Assembly (NCBI GenBank): GCA_946183925.1
Contig: CAMHDS010000003.1
Location: 1 to 64,000, forward strand
Direction: 5' to 3'
DNA from: an uncultured Fibrobacter sp.
GTDB taxonomy: Bacteria > Fibrobacterota > Fibrobacteria > Fibrobacterales > Fibrobacteraceae
Length of the DNA: 64,000 nucleotides
Position 1 is the stretch's first letter, and every line of letters begins with the position of its first letter. The position numbers and the translations under genes were made by a program. The notes under the pieces were generated by a model. That model saw only the letters and a list, made by a program, of their open reading frames with translations. It did no database searches and was not told where the DNA came from. Of the stretch, positions 56,514-64,000 are shown piece after piece.

Positions 56514-57232
56514 TCGTTACCTCGAGTGACTAAGGCGTAAACTTGTTCTTCGTTAGGTAGTGTATATTTGTGCAGTATAATCGCAGGGTCGCTTTCCAGC
56601 TGGGCTACGTTGTTGTAGCTCTTGAGGGTGAGGAACTTTCCACCCTTCTTGAGGGCGGGCCTCGCGCGTTCCCAGTCGTTTTCGAAAGTGGAAAGGGCCC
56701 GGCAGCTGATAAAGTCCAGGTCGGTTAGGCCGGAGGTCTCGAAACGCTTGCCCACTACGGTCAGGTTCTTGAGACCTAGTTTTTCTTTGGCCATCTGCAT
56801 GAACTGCACACGCATGTTCCGGGGTTCTACGGCATAGAACTGGACTTGGGGCATTACGATGGCAAGGGGGAAAACCGGACAGCCAGCTCCGGCTCCCATG
56901 TCGGCCCATTTGAGTTTTGAGTTCTGAGTTTTGAGTAATGGGTTTTTATATTCATTTTTACCCACAACTGACAACTCATGACTCATTACTAAGTATGGAA
57001 CCAGCGAATCTGCAATGTGCCTGCTCAAAAATTTTTCGGAATCCTTTGCCGAAATCAGGTTGCCGAACTGCTTGGTTTCTACCACCAGGTCGGCATAGTC
57101 GTACAGCTTGCCGAGAGTTTCTCCGGGCAATTCAACACCATTTTCTCTTAGGAATTGGTTCAAAAGGTTCTGCTGTTCGATGTTGTTTCTATAACTCAAA
57201 AGACCCTGATTCGTTATCCCCGCTGGTCCCAT
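56510..57232 (-). CDS. rsmG: 16S rRNA (guanine(527)-N7)-methyltransferase RsmG carrying an in-frame repeat insertion; true start probably downstream of 57232
   Basis: ADMGAGAGCPVFPLAIVMPQVQFYAVEPRNMRVQFMQ and FISCRALSTF; overlaps parA by 4 nt. Confidence 0.85.
   Translation of the reverse strand: MGPAGITNQGLLSYRNNIEQQNLLNQFLRENGVELPGETLGKLYDYADLVVETKQFGNLISAKDSEKFLSRHIADSLVPYLVMSHELSVVGKNEYKNPLLKTQNSKLKWADMGAGAGCPVFPLAIVMPQVQFYAVEPRNMRVQFMQMAKEKLGLKNLTVVGKRFETSGLTDLDFISCRALSTFENDWERARPALKKGGKFLTLKSYNNVAQLESDPAIILHKYTLPNEEQVYALVTRGNE
56909..56993. repeat. AACTCA-type hairpin repeat within rsmG
   Basis: TTTGAGTTTTGAGTTCTGAGTTTTGAGTAATGGG...CCCACAACTGACAACTCATGACTCATTACTAAG; same word family at 55673, 59188, 59761. 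Confidence 0.7.
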
Positions 57233-57269
57233 CGGCCTTTGGCCTCCAGGATGACAGGGAATATCCTAT

Positions 57270-57285
57270 TGCTCCACGTGAAACA
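57270..57285. promoter_or_regulatory. parS-like site TGCTCCACGTGAAACA
   Basis: One mismatch to TGTTCCACGTGAAACA. Confidence 0.7.
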
Positions 57286-57447
57286 TTATATTAGTCAACA
57301 ATTTAGCATTACTAAATCACAATCACAACGAAAAATGGGCCTTGAACCCTTATTTTTTAAAAATATCCGTGAATAAATTTTTGATAAATGTGAATTTTTT
57401 GTGGATAGAGGTAAGGGTCTAGGGTTTAGGATCTAGGGGCTAGCATA

Positions 57448-57463
57448 TGTTTCACGTGAAACG
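57448..57463. promoter_or_regulatory. parS-like site TGTTTCACGTGAAACG
   Basis: One mismatch to the palindrome TGTTTCACGTGAAACA; start of 121-bp repeat copy 1. Confidence 0.8.
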
Positions 57464-57568
57464 TTTGCAAACCGAGGAAACGGCGATAAACTTGTTTATC
57501 GACATTTCCGAGGTGCAGCAAGTTGCGATTGCTTTCTTATTGCCCTACATTCTGGTGCAATCGCCAAC
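57448..57568. repeat. 121-bp parS-bearing palindromic element, copy 1
   Basis: 117/121 identical by eye to 58973-59093. Confidence 0.85.
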
Positions 57569-57596
57569 ACGTTCAAATATTTCTGAGCTTCCGGAT

Positions 57597-57620
57597 GTCA
57601 TCCCGGCGGATGCCGGGATA
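57597..57620. repeat. GTCATCCCGGCGGATGCCGGGATA palindromic repeat
   Basis: Same sequence at 59104-59127; relatives at 57810, 45793 and 15933. Confidence 0.75.
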
Positions 57621-57809
57621 GGCTCAAGGCTGGGGTGACATGCCTTGCATACCTTATAACTAATCTCGCATCTCCGTCCCTGGATCCTTCGCTGTCGCTC
57701 AGGATGACGATGAGACTTCTTGTCCCCATCAAACCCCACGCCCCGAACCTCGCATTCCACATTTCCCCAGATCCTAGCCCCTAGATCCTAGTCTCTAAAA
57801 CTTCAAGCG

Positions 57810-57835
57810 GATCCCCGACCATGTCGGGGATGACA
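57810..57835. repeat. GATCCCCGACCATGTCGGGGATGACA palindromic repeat
   Basis: Read directly. Confidence 0.7.
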
Positions 57836-57876
57836 ACATTTAAGACCCACCCCCGAACCTCGCATTCCACACTTCT

Positions 57877-57926
57877 CTAGATCCTACCCCCTAGATCCTA
57901 GATCCTAACCCCTAACACCTAACACC
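57877..57926. repeat. telomere-like heptad array (CCCCTAGATCCTAGATCCTAACCCCTAACACCTAAC)
   Basis: Read directly; related arrays at 55574-55645, 57411-57443, 57768-57797, 59873-59914. Confidence 0.75.
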
Positions 57927-58141
57927 CGCGTTAGGGACAGTGACCCGTAGGGCCGAGACCCGGCAAAAGTCATGCCGGTGGTTGAACATTTTTTTTGCTG
58001 GGGCTCGGGGAGCGAAGCGAGTATGGCCCGACCCCTCTCCTTCGGGGTGGTCCGTGGTTCGAGGGGGAACGCCCAACACTATATTATGATAGGTGGCGAT
58101 TTTTTTTGCGGACATTTTTATAAGAAATAAAGAAGAGAAGC

Positions 58142-58972
58142 GTGCGAGGGGATAATTCTAAATTGAGATTGTCGTACTTTTGGAGGTTTGAGGTGCAGAA
58201 GTTTTCCCAGAGTTATTATGTGACTGGCCACGATATGGATTTGAGCTACCGGATGGTTCCCATGTCGGCCTTGGCCTATTTCGAGGATTGTTTTGCCCGT
58301 TATGCGGCGAGCAAGTTTCTTGCCGCTTTCGATATCGTGGACAGAGGCTTGTACTGGATTATTTCTGAAATAGATATCCGTTTCGAGGGCGACCTTCCCT
58401 TCTGGTCCGAAAGTTTCCAGGTGGACCTGTGGATTTCGGAAAAGTCCAGAATCAAGATTTTTTGCGACTTTACCATGAGCTATCGCGGAAAGGTTTTTGC
58501 CAGGGGAAACAGTTGCTGGGTGGTGATGGACAAGAACCGTCATCGTCCATATTCCACGGCCCTGCTTGACGGCAAGATGGATGTGATTGAAGAATTGGCT
58601 GTGGGCCCCCATGAAAAGTTCGGATGGAACGATTCTGGAAATGTACTGCATACGCTGACCCATCAGGTGAATATGGGCGACATCGATTTCAACCGTCATG
58701 TGAACAATAGGACTTATTTAAACTTGGCGGTGGCATGTCATTCGGAAACCTTTGGGTTTGACAATACCATCAAGTCCATTAAGGTCCGGTTCATGCAGGA
58801 GTGTTTTATGGGCGATACCCTGGTCTGTACGGAATATGGTCTTGGGGATAACGTTTGCAGTTACAAGTTGGAGAAAGGGGACGCTACGGTCTGTAATATC
58901 ATCCTGGAGTGGGAGGCTTTGGGAGAAAAACAGACCGCTATCGAGGAGTATCCCCTGGCCGTCCGTGAGTAA
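58142..58972 (+). CDS. acyl-ACP thioesterase-like hotdog protein
   Basis: Double-hotdog length; MGDIDFNRHVNNRTYLNLAV is the typical DxNxHVNN motif. Confidence 0.85.
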   Translation: MRGDNSKLRLSYFWRFEVQKFSQSYYVTGHDMDLSYRMVPMSALAYFEDCFARYAASKFLAAFDIVDRGLYWIISEIDIRFEGDLPFWSESFQVDLWISEKSRIKIFCDFTMSYRGKVFARGNSCWVVMDKNRHRPYSTALLDGKMDVIEELAVGPHEKFGWNDSGNVLHTLTHQVNMGDIDFNRHVNNRTYLNLAVACHSETFGFDNTIKSIKVRFMQECFMGDTLVCTEYGLGDNVCSYKLEKGDATVCNIILEWEALGEKQTAIEEYPLAVRE

Positions 58973-58988
58973 TGTTTCACGTGAAACG
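58973..58988. promoter_or_regulatory. parS-like site TGTTTCACGTGAAACG
   Basis: Abuts the thioesterase stop codon; start of 121-bp repeat copy 2. Confidence 0.8.
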
Positions 58989-59093
58989 TTTGCAAACCGA
59001 GGAAACGGCGATAAATTTATTTATCGACATTTCCGAGGTGCAGCAAGTTGCGATTGTTTCCTTATTGCCCTACATTCTGGTGCAATCGCCAAC
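58973..59093. repeat. 121-bp parS-bearing palindromic element, copy 2
   Basis: See copy 1. Confidence 0.85.
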
Positions 59094-59103
59094 GTCCGCA
59101 GAA

Positions 59104-59127
59104 TGTCATCCCGGCGGATGCCGGGAT
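59104..59127. repeat. GTCATCCCGGCGGATGCCGGGATA palindromic repeat
   Basis: Same as 57597-57620. Confidence 0.75.
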
Positions 59128-59257
59128 AGCACGAGGGGGCAAGAAGTTGACCCCGGCACCAGGTCGAGGATGACAACATTTAAGACCCGCAACTCACAAC
59201 TCACCACTCATAACTCACTACTCAAAACTTTTATATATTTTCTTTCAGAGGTCCAAC

Positions 59258-59761
59258 ATGATCGAGATTGAAATTATCCGGGGCGACATCACGAAGCTGC
59301 AAGTCGATGCCATCGTGAATGCGGCGAACTGTTCGCTGCTGGGTGGCGGTGGTGTGGACGGTGCCATCCACCGGGCGGCTGGCCCGGAACTTTTGGGGGC
59401 GTGCATCCCCCTGAACGGCTGCGAGACGGGCAAGGCGAAAATCACTCCGGGGTTCAAGCTTCCGGCCAAGTTCGTCATCCATACTCCGGGGCCCATCTAT
59501 CGGGACGGCCTGCACGGCGAACCCGAACTTCTGGAATCCTGCTACAGGAGCTGCCTCGACCTGGCCGAGGAGAACGGTTGCCAGACGGTCGCCTTCCCTG
59601 CTATTTCCACCGGTGTTTACGATTACCCCTGGGAGGCGGCCACCAAGATTGCCGTGAAAACGGTTCGAAATTACCCGGCTAAAAATGTCAAGAAAGTCAT
59701 CTTCTGCTGCTTCAGCGAGGAGATGGAACGAATATATAAGGAGGAGTTCATCGGGAATTAG
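59258..59761 (+). CDS. macrodomain protein (O-acetyl-ADP-ribose deacetylase-like)
   Basis: VDAIVNAANCSLLGGGGVDGAIHRAAGPEL; VAFPAISTGVYDYPWEAATKIAV. Confidence 0.93.
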   Translation: MIEIEIIRGDITKLQVDAIVNAANCSLLGGGGVDGAIHRAAGPELLGACIPLNGCETGKAKITPGFKLPAKFVIHTPGPIYRDGLHGEPELLESCYRSCLDLAEENGCQTVAFPAISTGVYDYPWEAATKIAVKTVRNYPAKNVKKVIFCCFSEEMERIYKEEFIGN

Positions 59762-59872
59762 TTGTGAGTTATCAGTAGTCAGTTATCAGTATATAATTTG
59801 GCGCCAAAGGCGCGAATATAAGAACTCACAACTCATAACTGAAAACTCATTACTAATCTTTCGCCCCACACA

Positions 59873-59914
59873 CCCTACCCCCTAAATCCTAACCCCTAAC
59901 CCCTAACCCCTAAA
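59873..59914. repeat. telomere-like heptads CCCCTAAATCCTAACCCCTAACCCCTAACCCCTAA
   Basis: Read directly. Confidence 0.8.
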
Positions 59915-59921
59915 CAAAACT

Positions 59922-60320
59922 ATGGAAGAAGTCGTAAAATTTCTCAAGGATGCCGGCGCCTACTTTTTGGCGACGGTAGATAATGATCAGCCCCGCGTTC
60001 GCCCGTTCGGAACCGCCAACATTTTCGAGGGCAAACTCTATATCCAGACGGGCAAGTCCAAGGACTGCTCCAAGCAGATCCAGAAAAACGGCAAGGTGGA
60101 AATCTGTGCCATGGACAAGACCGGTTCTAAGTGGGTCCGCGTTGCCGGTACCCTGGTCCGCGACGACCGTCGTGAACCGAAGGTGGACATGCTGGAACAC
60201 TACCCGGAACTCAAGTCCATGTATTCCCCCGACGACGACAATACCGAGACCCTCTACTTCAAGGATGCGACTGCCACGTTTTACAGTTTTACGGAAGCAC
60301 CTCGCACCGTGAAATTTTAA
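59922..60320 (+). CDS. pyridoxamine 5'-phosphate oxidase family protein
   Basis: YFLATVDNDQPRVRPFGTANIFEGKLYIQTGKSKDCSKQI. Confidence 0.85.
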   Translation: MEEVVKFLKDAGAYFLATVDNDQPRVRPFGTANIFEGKLYIQTGKSKDCSKQIQKNGKVEICAMDKTGSKWVRVAGTLVRDDRREPKVDMLEHYPELKSMYSPDDDNTETLYFKDATATFYSFTEAPRTVKF

Positions 60321-60422
60321 GTTTGGATTTTTCTAGATTCCGCGTTCCAATTTTTTTGCGGATAATTGCCTGGAAAATGACTCGGAATGTTGATAAAATT
60401 TCTAAACAAAATATAAACAATA

Positions 60423-60446
60423 ATGTCTAGCCAATTGGTTAGACAT
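60423..60446. repeat. near-perfect 24-bp palindrome ATGTCTAGCCAATTGGTTAGACAT
   Basis: One mismatch; within AT-rich intergenic region. Confidence 0.6.
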
Positions 60447-60522
60447 TTATTTTTGTGGATAGAATATGAATAATATCCCACAGGTTTTCCACAAATGGGG
60501 ATAATTTGACTGCCAAAACAAA

Positions 60523-60538
60523 TGTTTCACGTGAAACA
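60523..60538. promoter_or_regulatory. parS site TGTTTCACGTGAAACA
   Basis: Perfect palindrome and match to the widely conserved parS consensus. Confidence 0.88.
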
Positions 60539-60722
60539 AATATGGATTTTGTGAATAATCTGTTTGAATTGGAAATTAACCCGTAAAATGCCGTCACAAT
60601 TAAATAACACATAATTAACAATATATAAACACACGACAAGGCGGGCAAAGACCAAGAAAAATGACTCGATGATGCCTTGTTGATAGATTTTATCCTTCTA
60701 TATTTGTGCCCGTAGGCCTCCG

Positions 60723-61658
60723 ATGAAGCTTTTTTTGACAAGAATTTTGCCGCTCCTGATCCTGGCGTGCTCTGTTTTTTCGGCTCCTGCCAGTGCCGAA
60801 CCGCAGGACACCGACGAGCCGGCCGTCTCGAAATTCCGGGAGCGGATTTCGCTCCGCTTCTTGTGCGACTACAACTTCATGATGATCAAGAACACCGCCT
60901 ACGGTGACGAGCCCCTCTCGTCTAACCGGCCCGTGGACGTAGGTATCGGGTTTGGTTACGACAGCCTGTTTACCCTGTTCGGTTCACCTTGGGACGTTTC
61001 TTTTGACTTCAAGTACGGTCTCCCCTTTACCACCGGTAGTGGCCATTCCGACTCCAAGTCCTTCGAGACAGGCCTGGACCTTTTTCCGGGGGACTGGTGG
61101 CTTAATGCAAATCTCCGTTATTACAGCGGTTTTACACAGAATCTTGAAGACAGCGACGACGACACCTTTATAGACCTGACTGTAGTGGACATGTATTTCT
61201 CCATGCTCTGGATGGCGACGGCCAGGGGAAAGTTCACCCCCAGGAGCGCCTACTTTTTGGACCGTCGGCAGAAAAGTTCGGCGGGGAGCCTGATTGTCGG
61301 AGGGCGCCTGCAGCGGAACGGGGCCGAGGACAACGACGGGGTCCTGCAGTACGAGAACGACGAGTATTATCTGATTACCCTTTGGGGCGATGTGGGCTAT
61401 ACCTACAGCTGGATATTCAGGGGCGGTTATTTCTGCAACCTCTGGGGGGTGGTCGGGATAGCTTATGGTCGTGAATACGCAGAAGACAACAATGTTCTGC
61501 TCCCGGAATTCGACGGGAAGTTTGCGTTCGGATACATCGGCGAGAAATGGTCCTGGAATATCGTGCTCAAGGCGGATTATTCGATGATGTTCTACGACAA
61601 GTACAGGGAGGAGAAATTCGTGTCCGCTTTTGATATTCTCGTAGTGCGCAGGTTCTAA
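60723..61658 (+). CDS. secreted/outer-membrane hypothetical protein
   Basis: Signal peptide MKLFLTRILPLLILACSVFSAPASA; barrel-like C-terminus ending RRF. Confidence 0.65.
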   Translation: MKLFLTRILPLLILACSVFSAPASAEPQDTDEPAVSKFRERISLRFLCDYNFMMIKNTAYGDEPLSSNRPVDVGIGFGYDSLFTLFGSPWDVSFDFKYGLPFTTGSGHSDSKSFETGLDLFPGDWWLNANLRYYSGFTQNLEDSDDDTFIDLTVVDMYFSMLWMATARGKFTPRSAYFLDRRQKSSAGSLIVGGRLQRNGAEDNDGVLQYENDEYYLITLWGDVGYTYSWIFRGGYFCNLWGVVGIAYGREYAEDNNVLLPEFDGKFAFGYIGEKWSWNIVLKADYSMMFYDKYREEKFVSAFDILVVRRF

Positions 61659-61711
61659 AAATTTTATATTTCTAGCACCCAATACATCAACTTTAACATC
61701 AAGGCGTAATT

Positions 61712-62881
61712 ATGTCTGATCGTTTTATCGTGACCGGTAACTTCACCGACGACCCGTTCGCCATCGACATGGCCCAATACATCGGTCTTCGTGAAGATAT
61801 TTCCGACGTGGTCTCCCTGAAGACCTTCGCAAACTCCGAATTCTGCCCCCGCTACGGCCTGGACGTGGACGATATGGAACATATCGGTCGCCGCCTGGAA
61901 GGCAAGATTGTCTTGATTTGCTCGGTCTCGAACCACGAACGCAGCCGTAACGATTACGCCATGCGTAACTGCATTCTGGCCCGTGCCGCCAAGGACAACG
62001 GAGCCGAACAGGTTGTCTTGGTCGAACCGGACCTGTTCTACAGCGCCCAGGATCGCGGCCCCCACCGCGTAGGCGAACTGGAAAAGGACCGCCCGGATAT
62101 TGACCTCAAGAAATTTGACGGACAGGCTTTCACCAGCCTCCTGTATGCCCAGCTCCTCAAGACTTCTGGCGTAGATGCCGTGGTGACGGTGCACAACCAC
62201 AGCGTGAAGGTGCAGAACCTTTTTGCCGACATTTTCGGCAAGGATAATTTCCACAATTTGATTCCCACGGACGCTTACGCCCACTACATCAAGAACAGCA
62301 ACTTTGTGCAGACCGGCAAGGACGGCAACAACCTGGTGATTGTCTCTCCGGACAAGGGCGCACGCCCCTTCATGAACGCTGTCTACGAGGCCCTGGACCT
62401 GCCCGAATGCAAGCGCGTGGTGATGGACAAGGTCCGTACCGGCGAACGTGAAATCAGCATGACTTTCAACCCGGAACTTTCCGACATCAGCATCGAAGAA
62501 ATCGAAGGCAAGGACGTGATCGTGTTCGACGACATGGTCCGCACCGGTACAACGATCGTGCAGTGCTGCGAACACATCAAGAAGGGAAATCCCAATCGCG
62601 TGTGCTTCGGCGTGACCCACTTCCACACGAGCCCCGAGGCCCGCGAAAAGCTGAACAGTCCGGCCATCGACGAAATCCTTACCACGTCTACGCTGCCCGA
62701 CATCATGAACCGCGACTGCCAGGGCCGCCTCCGCAAGAAGCTCACCGTGATGAAGCTCGGCAAGTGGATTGCCCGCCACGTGATGCAGATGTACGGTCTG
62801 GACGACGGACGTTTCGAGAAGGACTTCTACAAGATCGACATGTCCTCCAAGAACCCCCGTTGGCCGCCCCAGTTCTTTTAA
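61712..62881 (+). CDS. prs: ribose-phosphate pyrophosphokinase
   Basis: LKTFANSEFCPR, DKGARPFMNAVYEALDLP, VIVFDDMVRTGTTIVQC (PRPP loop). Confidence 0.88.
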   Translation: MSDRFIVTGNFTDDPFAIDMAQYIGLREDISDVVSLKTFANSEFCPRYGLDVDDMEHIGRRLEGKIVLICSVSNHERSRNDYAMRNCILARAAKDNGAEQVVLVEPDLFYSAQDRGPHRVGELEKDRPDIDLKKFDGQAFTSLLYAQLLKTSGVDAVVTVHNHSVKVQNLFADIFGKDNFHNLIPTDAYAHYIKNSNFVQTGKDGNNLVIVSPDKGARPFMNAVYEALDLPECKRVVMDKVRTGEREISMTFNPELSDISIEEIEGKDVIVFDDMVRTGTTIVQCCEHIKKGNPNRVCFGVTHFHTSPEAREKLNSPAIDEILTTSTLPDIMNRDCQGRLRKKLTVMKLGKWIARHVMQMYGLDDGRFEKDFYKIDMSSKNPRWPPQFF

Positions 62882-62906
62882 TCCATTCAACGGCTCATAG
62901 GTATTT

Positions 62907-64000
62907 ATGTCCGCAAAAGTAACCAGCAGCGATAAAGTCGAGGATCTGTTCCCGGATACCCCTATCCGGAAAATCATCACGCCCATGGAACGCCTGATGA
63001 AGGTGGAAACCACGGGCGGTATCGTCCTTATCATCATGACGGTTGCGGCACTTTTGTGGGCGAACCTGAGTCCGGAGAGTTACCATCACGTTTGGCACTT
63101 GCCCTTTGCCCTGACTATCGGCAGTTGGGTAGGCGCTGCGGACTTGCACTGGTTCATCAACGATGCGCTGATGACCATCTTCTTCTTCAACATCGGTCTC
63201 GAGGTGAAGGGGGAGATTGCCTACGGTGAACTCCACGACCCGAAGGCGGCGAGCCTGCCCATCATTGCTGCGGCGGGCGGTATGTTGTTCCCCGCGTTGA
63301 TTTACCTGGCTCTTTGCCCTGCAGGTGCCGGACACGGATGGGGAATCCCGACGGCTACCGATATCGCCTTCGTGGTAGGCTGTATGGCCATTCTCGGCAA
63401 GAAGGTGCCCCATGCTTTGCGCGTGATGATTTTGACTCTCGCTATTGCCGACGATATCGGCGCTATCCTTGTGATTGCTATCGGTTACCCCAGCGGTGAC
63501 GGTATCAATTTTGCGGCCCTGGGCATGGGCTTTGCCCTGTTGGCCCTAATCAACGTGTTCTTCCGCATTGGGGTCCGCAACATGCTACTGTTTGTCGTAA
63601 TCGGCGTTGCGGTCTGGGCATTCTTTGTCAAGAGCGGCGTGCACCCGACCATCGCGGGTGTGCTGCTAGGGCTTTCTGTGCCGGCGAAGGCGGTGCTTGC
63701 CAAGGGCAAGCTGGCCCAGTTTGCCGGGAGCATTGGCGGCAAGCTTTCTGGCGAAACGAAGGACCGTAATGAGCAATACGAAGTATTTACCATGCTCAGG
63801 CGTGGCGCCCGCGAAAGCATTCCCATGCAGGAGCGCTTGTTCAAGCCCCTGGTGCCCTGGGTGAACTTCTTTATCATGCCGTTGTTCGCCTTGAGCAACG
63901 CCGGCGTAGAAATCAAGCTGGGTGGTGTAGAAGTCCCCGTGATGGGTGCGGTGGCCTTGGCCCTCGTGTTCGGCAAGCCCATCGGTATTTTCCTGTTCAG
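62907..64000 (+). CDS. nhaA: Na+/H+ antiporter NhaA, partial (runs off window)
   Basis: Reading frame gives FFFNIGLEVKGEI, GWGIPTATDIAFVVG, RVMILTLAIADDIGAILVIA, hallmark NhaA motifs; not in supplied track because it lacks a stop. Confidence 0.93.
   Translation, partial: MSAKVTSSDKVEDLFPDTPIRKIITPMERLMKVETTGGIVLIIMTVAALLWANLSPESYHHVWHLPFALTIGSWVGAADLHWFINDALMTIFFFNIGLEVKGEIAYGELHDPKAASLPIIAAAGGMLFPALIYLALCPAGAGHGWGIPTATDIAFVVGCMAILGKKVPHALRVMILTLAIADDIGAILVIAIGYPSGDGINFAALGMGFALLALINVFFRIGVRNMLLFVVIGVAVWAFFVKSGVHPTIAGVLLGLSVPAKAVLAKGKLAQFAGSIGGKLSGETKDRNEQYEVFTMLRRGARESIPMQERLFKPLVPWVNFFIMPLFALSNAGVEIKLGGVEVPVMGAVALALVFGKPIGIFLF

Noticed and set aside
57447-57638. 63-aa ORF MFHVKRLQTEETAINLFIDISEVQQVAIAFLLPYILVQSP (and its copy at 58972-59271)
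   Set aside because: Translation of the parS-bearing repeat; palindrome conservation explains the identity better than protein selection, although a peptide cannot be fully excluded
57597-59127. Possible CRISPR array from repeated palindromes
   Set aside because: Repeats are too few and irregularly spaced, and no cas genes are present
61664-63037. 457-aa minus-strand ORF opposite prs
   Set aside because: Antisense shadow of ribose-phosphate pyrophosphokinase

Overview
This 64-kb window looks like a Fibrobacter-type chromosome, judged from the TIGR02147-family regulator, the plant cell-wall enzymes and the protein style. Three zones stand out. (1) About 1-23 kb is mostly housekeeping or accessory: two Fic proteins, a Dcu transporter, a sigma-70 factor, a methyltransferase/GT4/flippase-like cluster, a single-ORF fusion of a UvrD-like helicase with a PlsC acyltransferase, murI, a Gfo/Idh/MocA-TolB propeller fusion and a GH5 cellulase. 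(2) About 23.5-45.7 kb is a pectin-degradation locus: PL11, a BNR propeller, several PL1-like pectate lyases, a GH43 arabinanase, a TIGR02147 regulator and a LamG lipoprotein. All four of its regulatory intergenic regions carry an inverted repeat, GTTGTCCATGGACAAC-like, which I propose as the operator of this regulon. A decayed region at about 45.7-48.5 kb and a GH74 xyloglucanase follow. (3) About 52-64 kb is probably origin-proximal: tRNA-Met, bactofilin, M23, parB, parA and rsmG on the minus strand, then thioesterase, macrodomain, PPOX, prs and nhaA on the plus strand. Four parS-like sites lie around the strand switch. Two of them begin a 121-bp repeated palindromic element with compensatory substitutions. 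Telomere-like CCCCTAA heptads invert orientation across the same point. Small palindromic repeats also appear in frame inside genes (rsmG and the Gfo/Idh/MocA fusion). All functional calls come from motif reading by eye; no searches were run.
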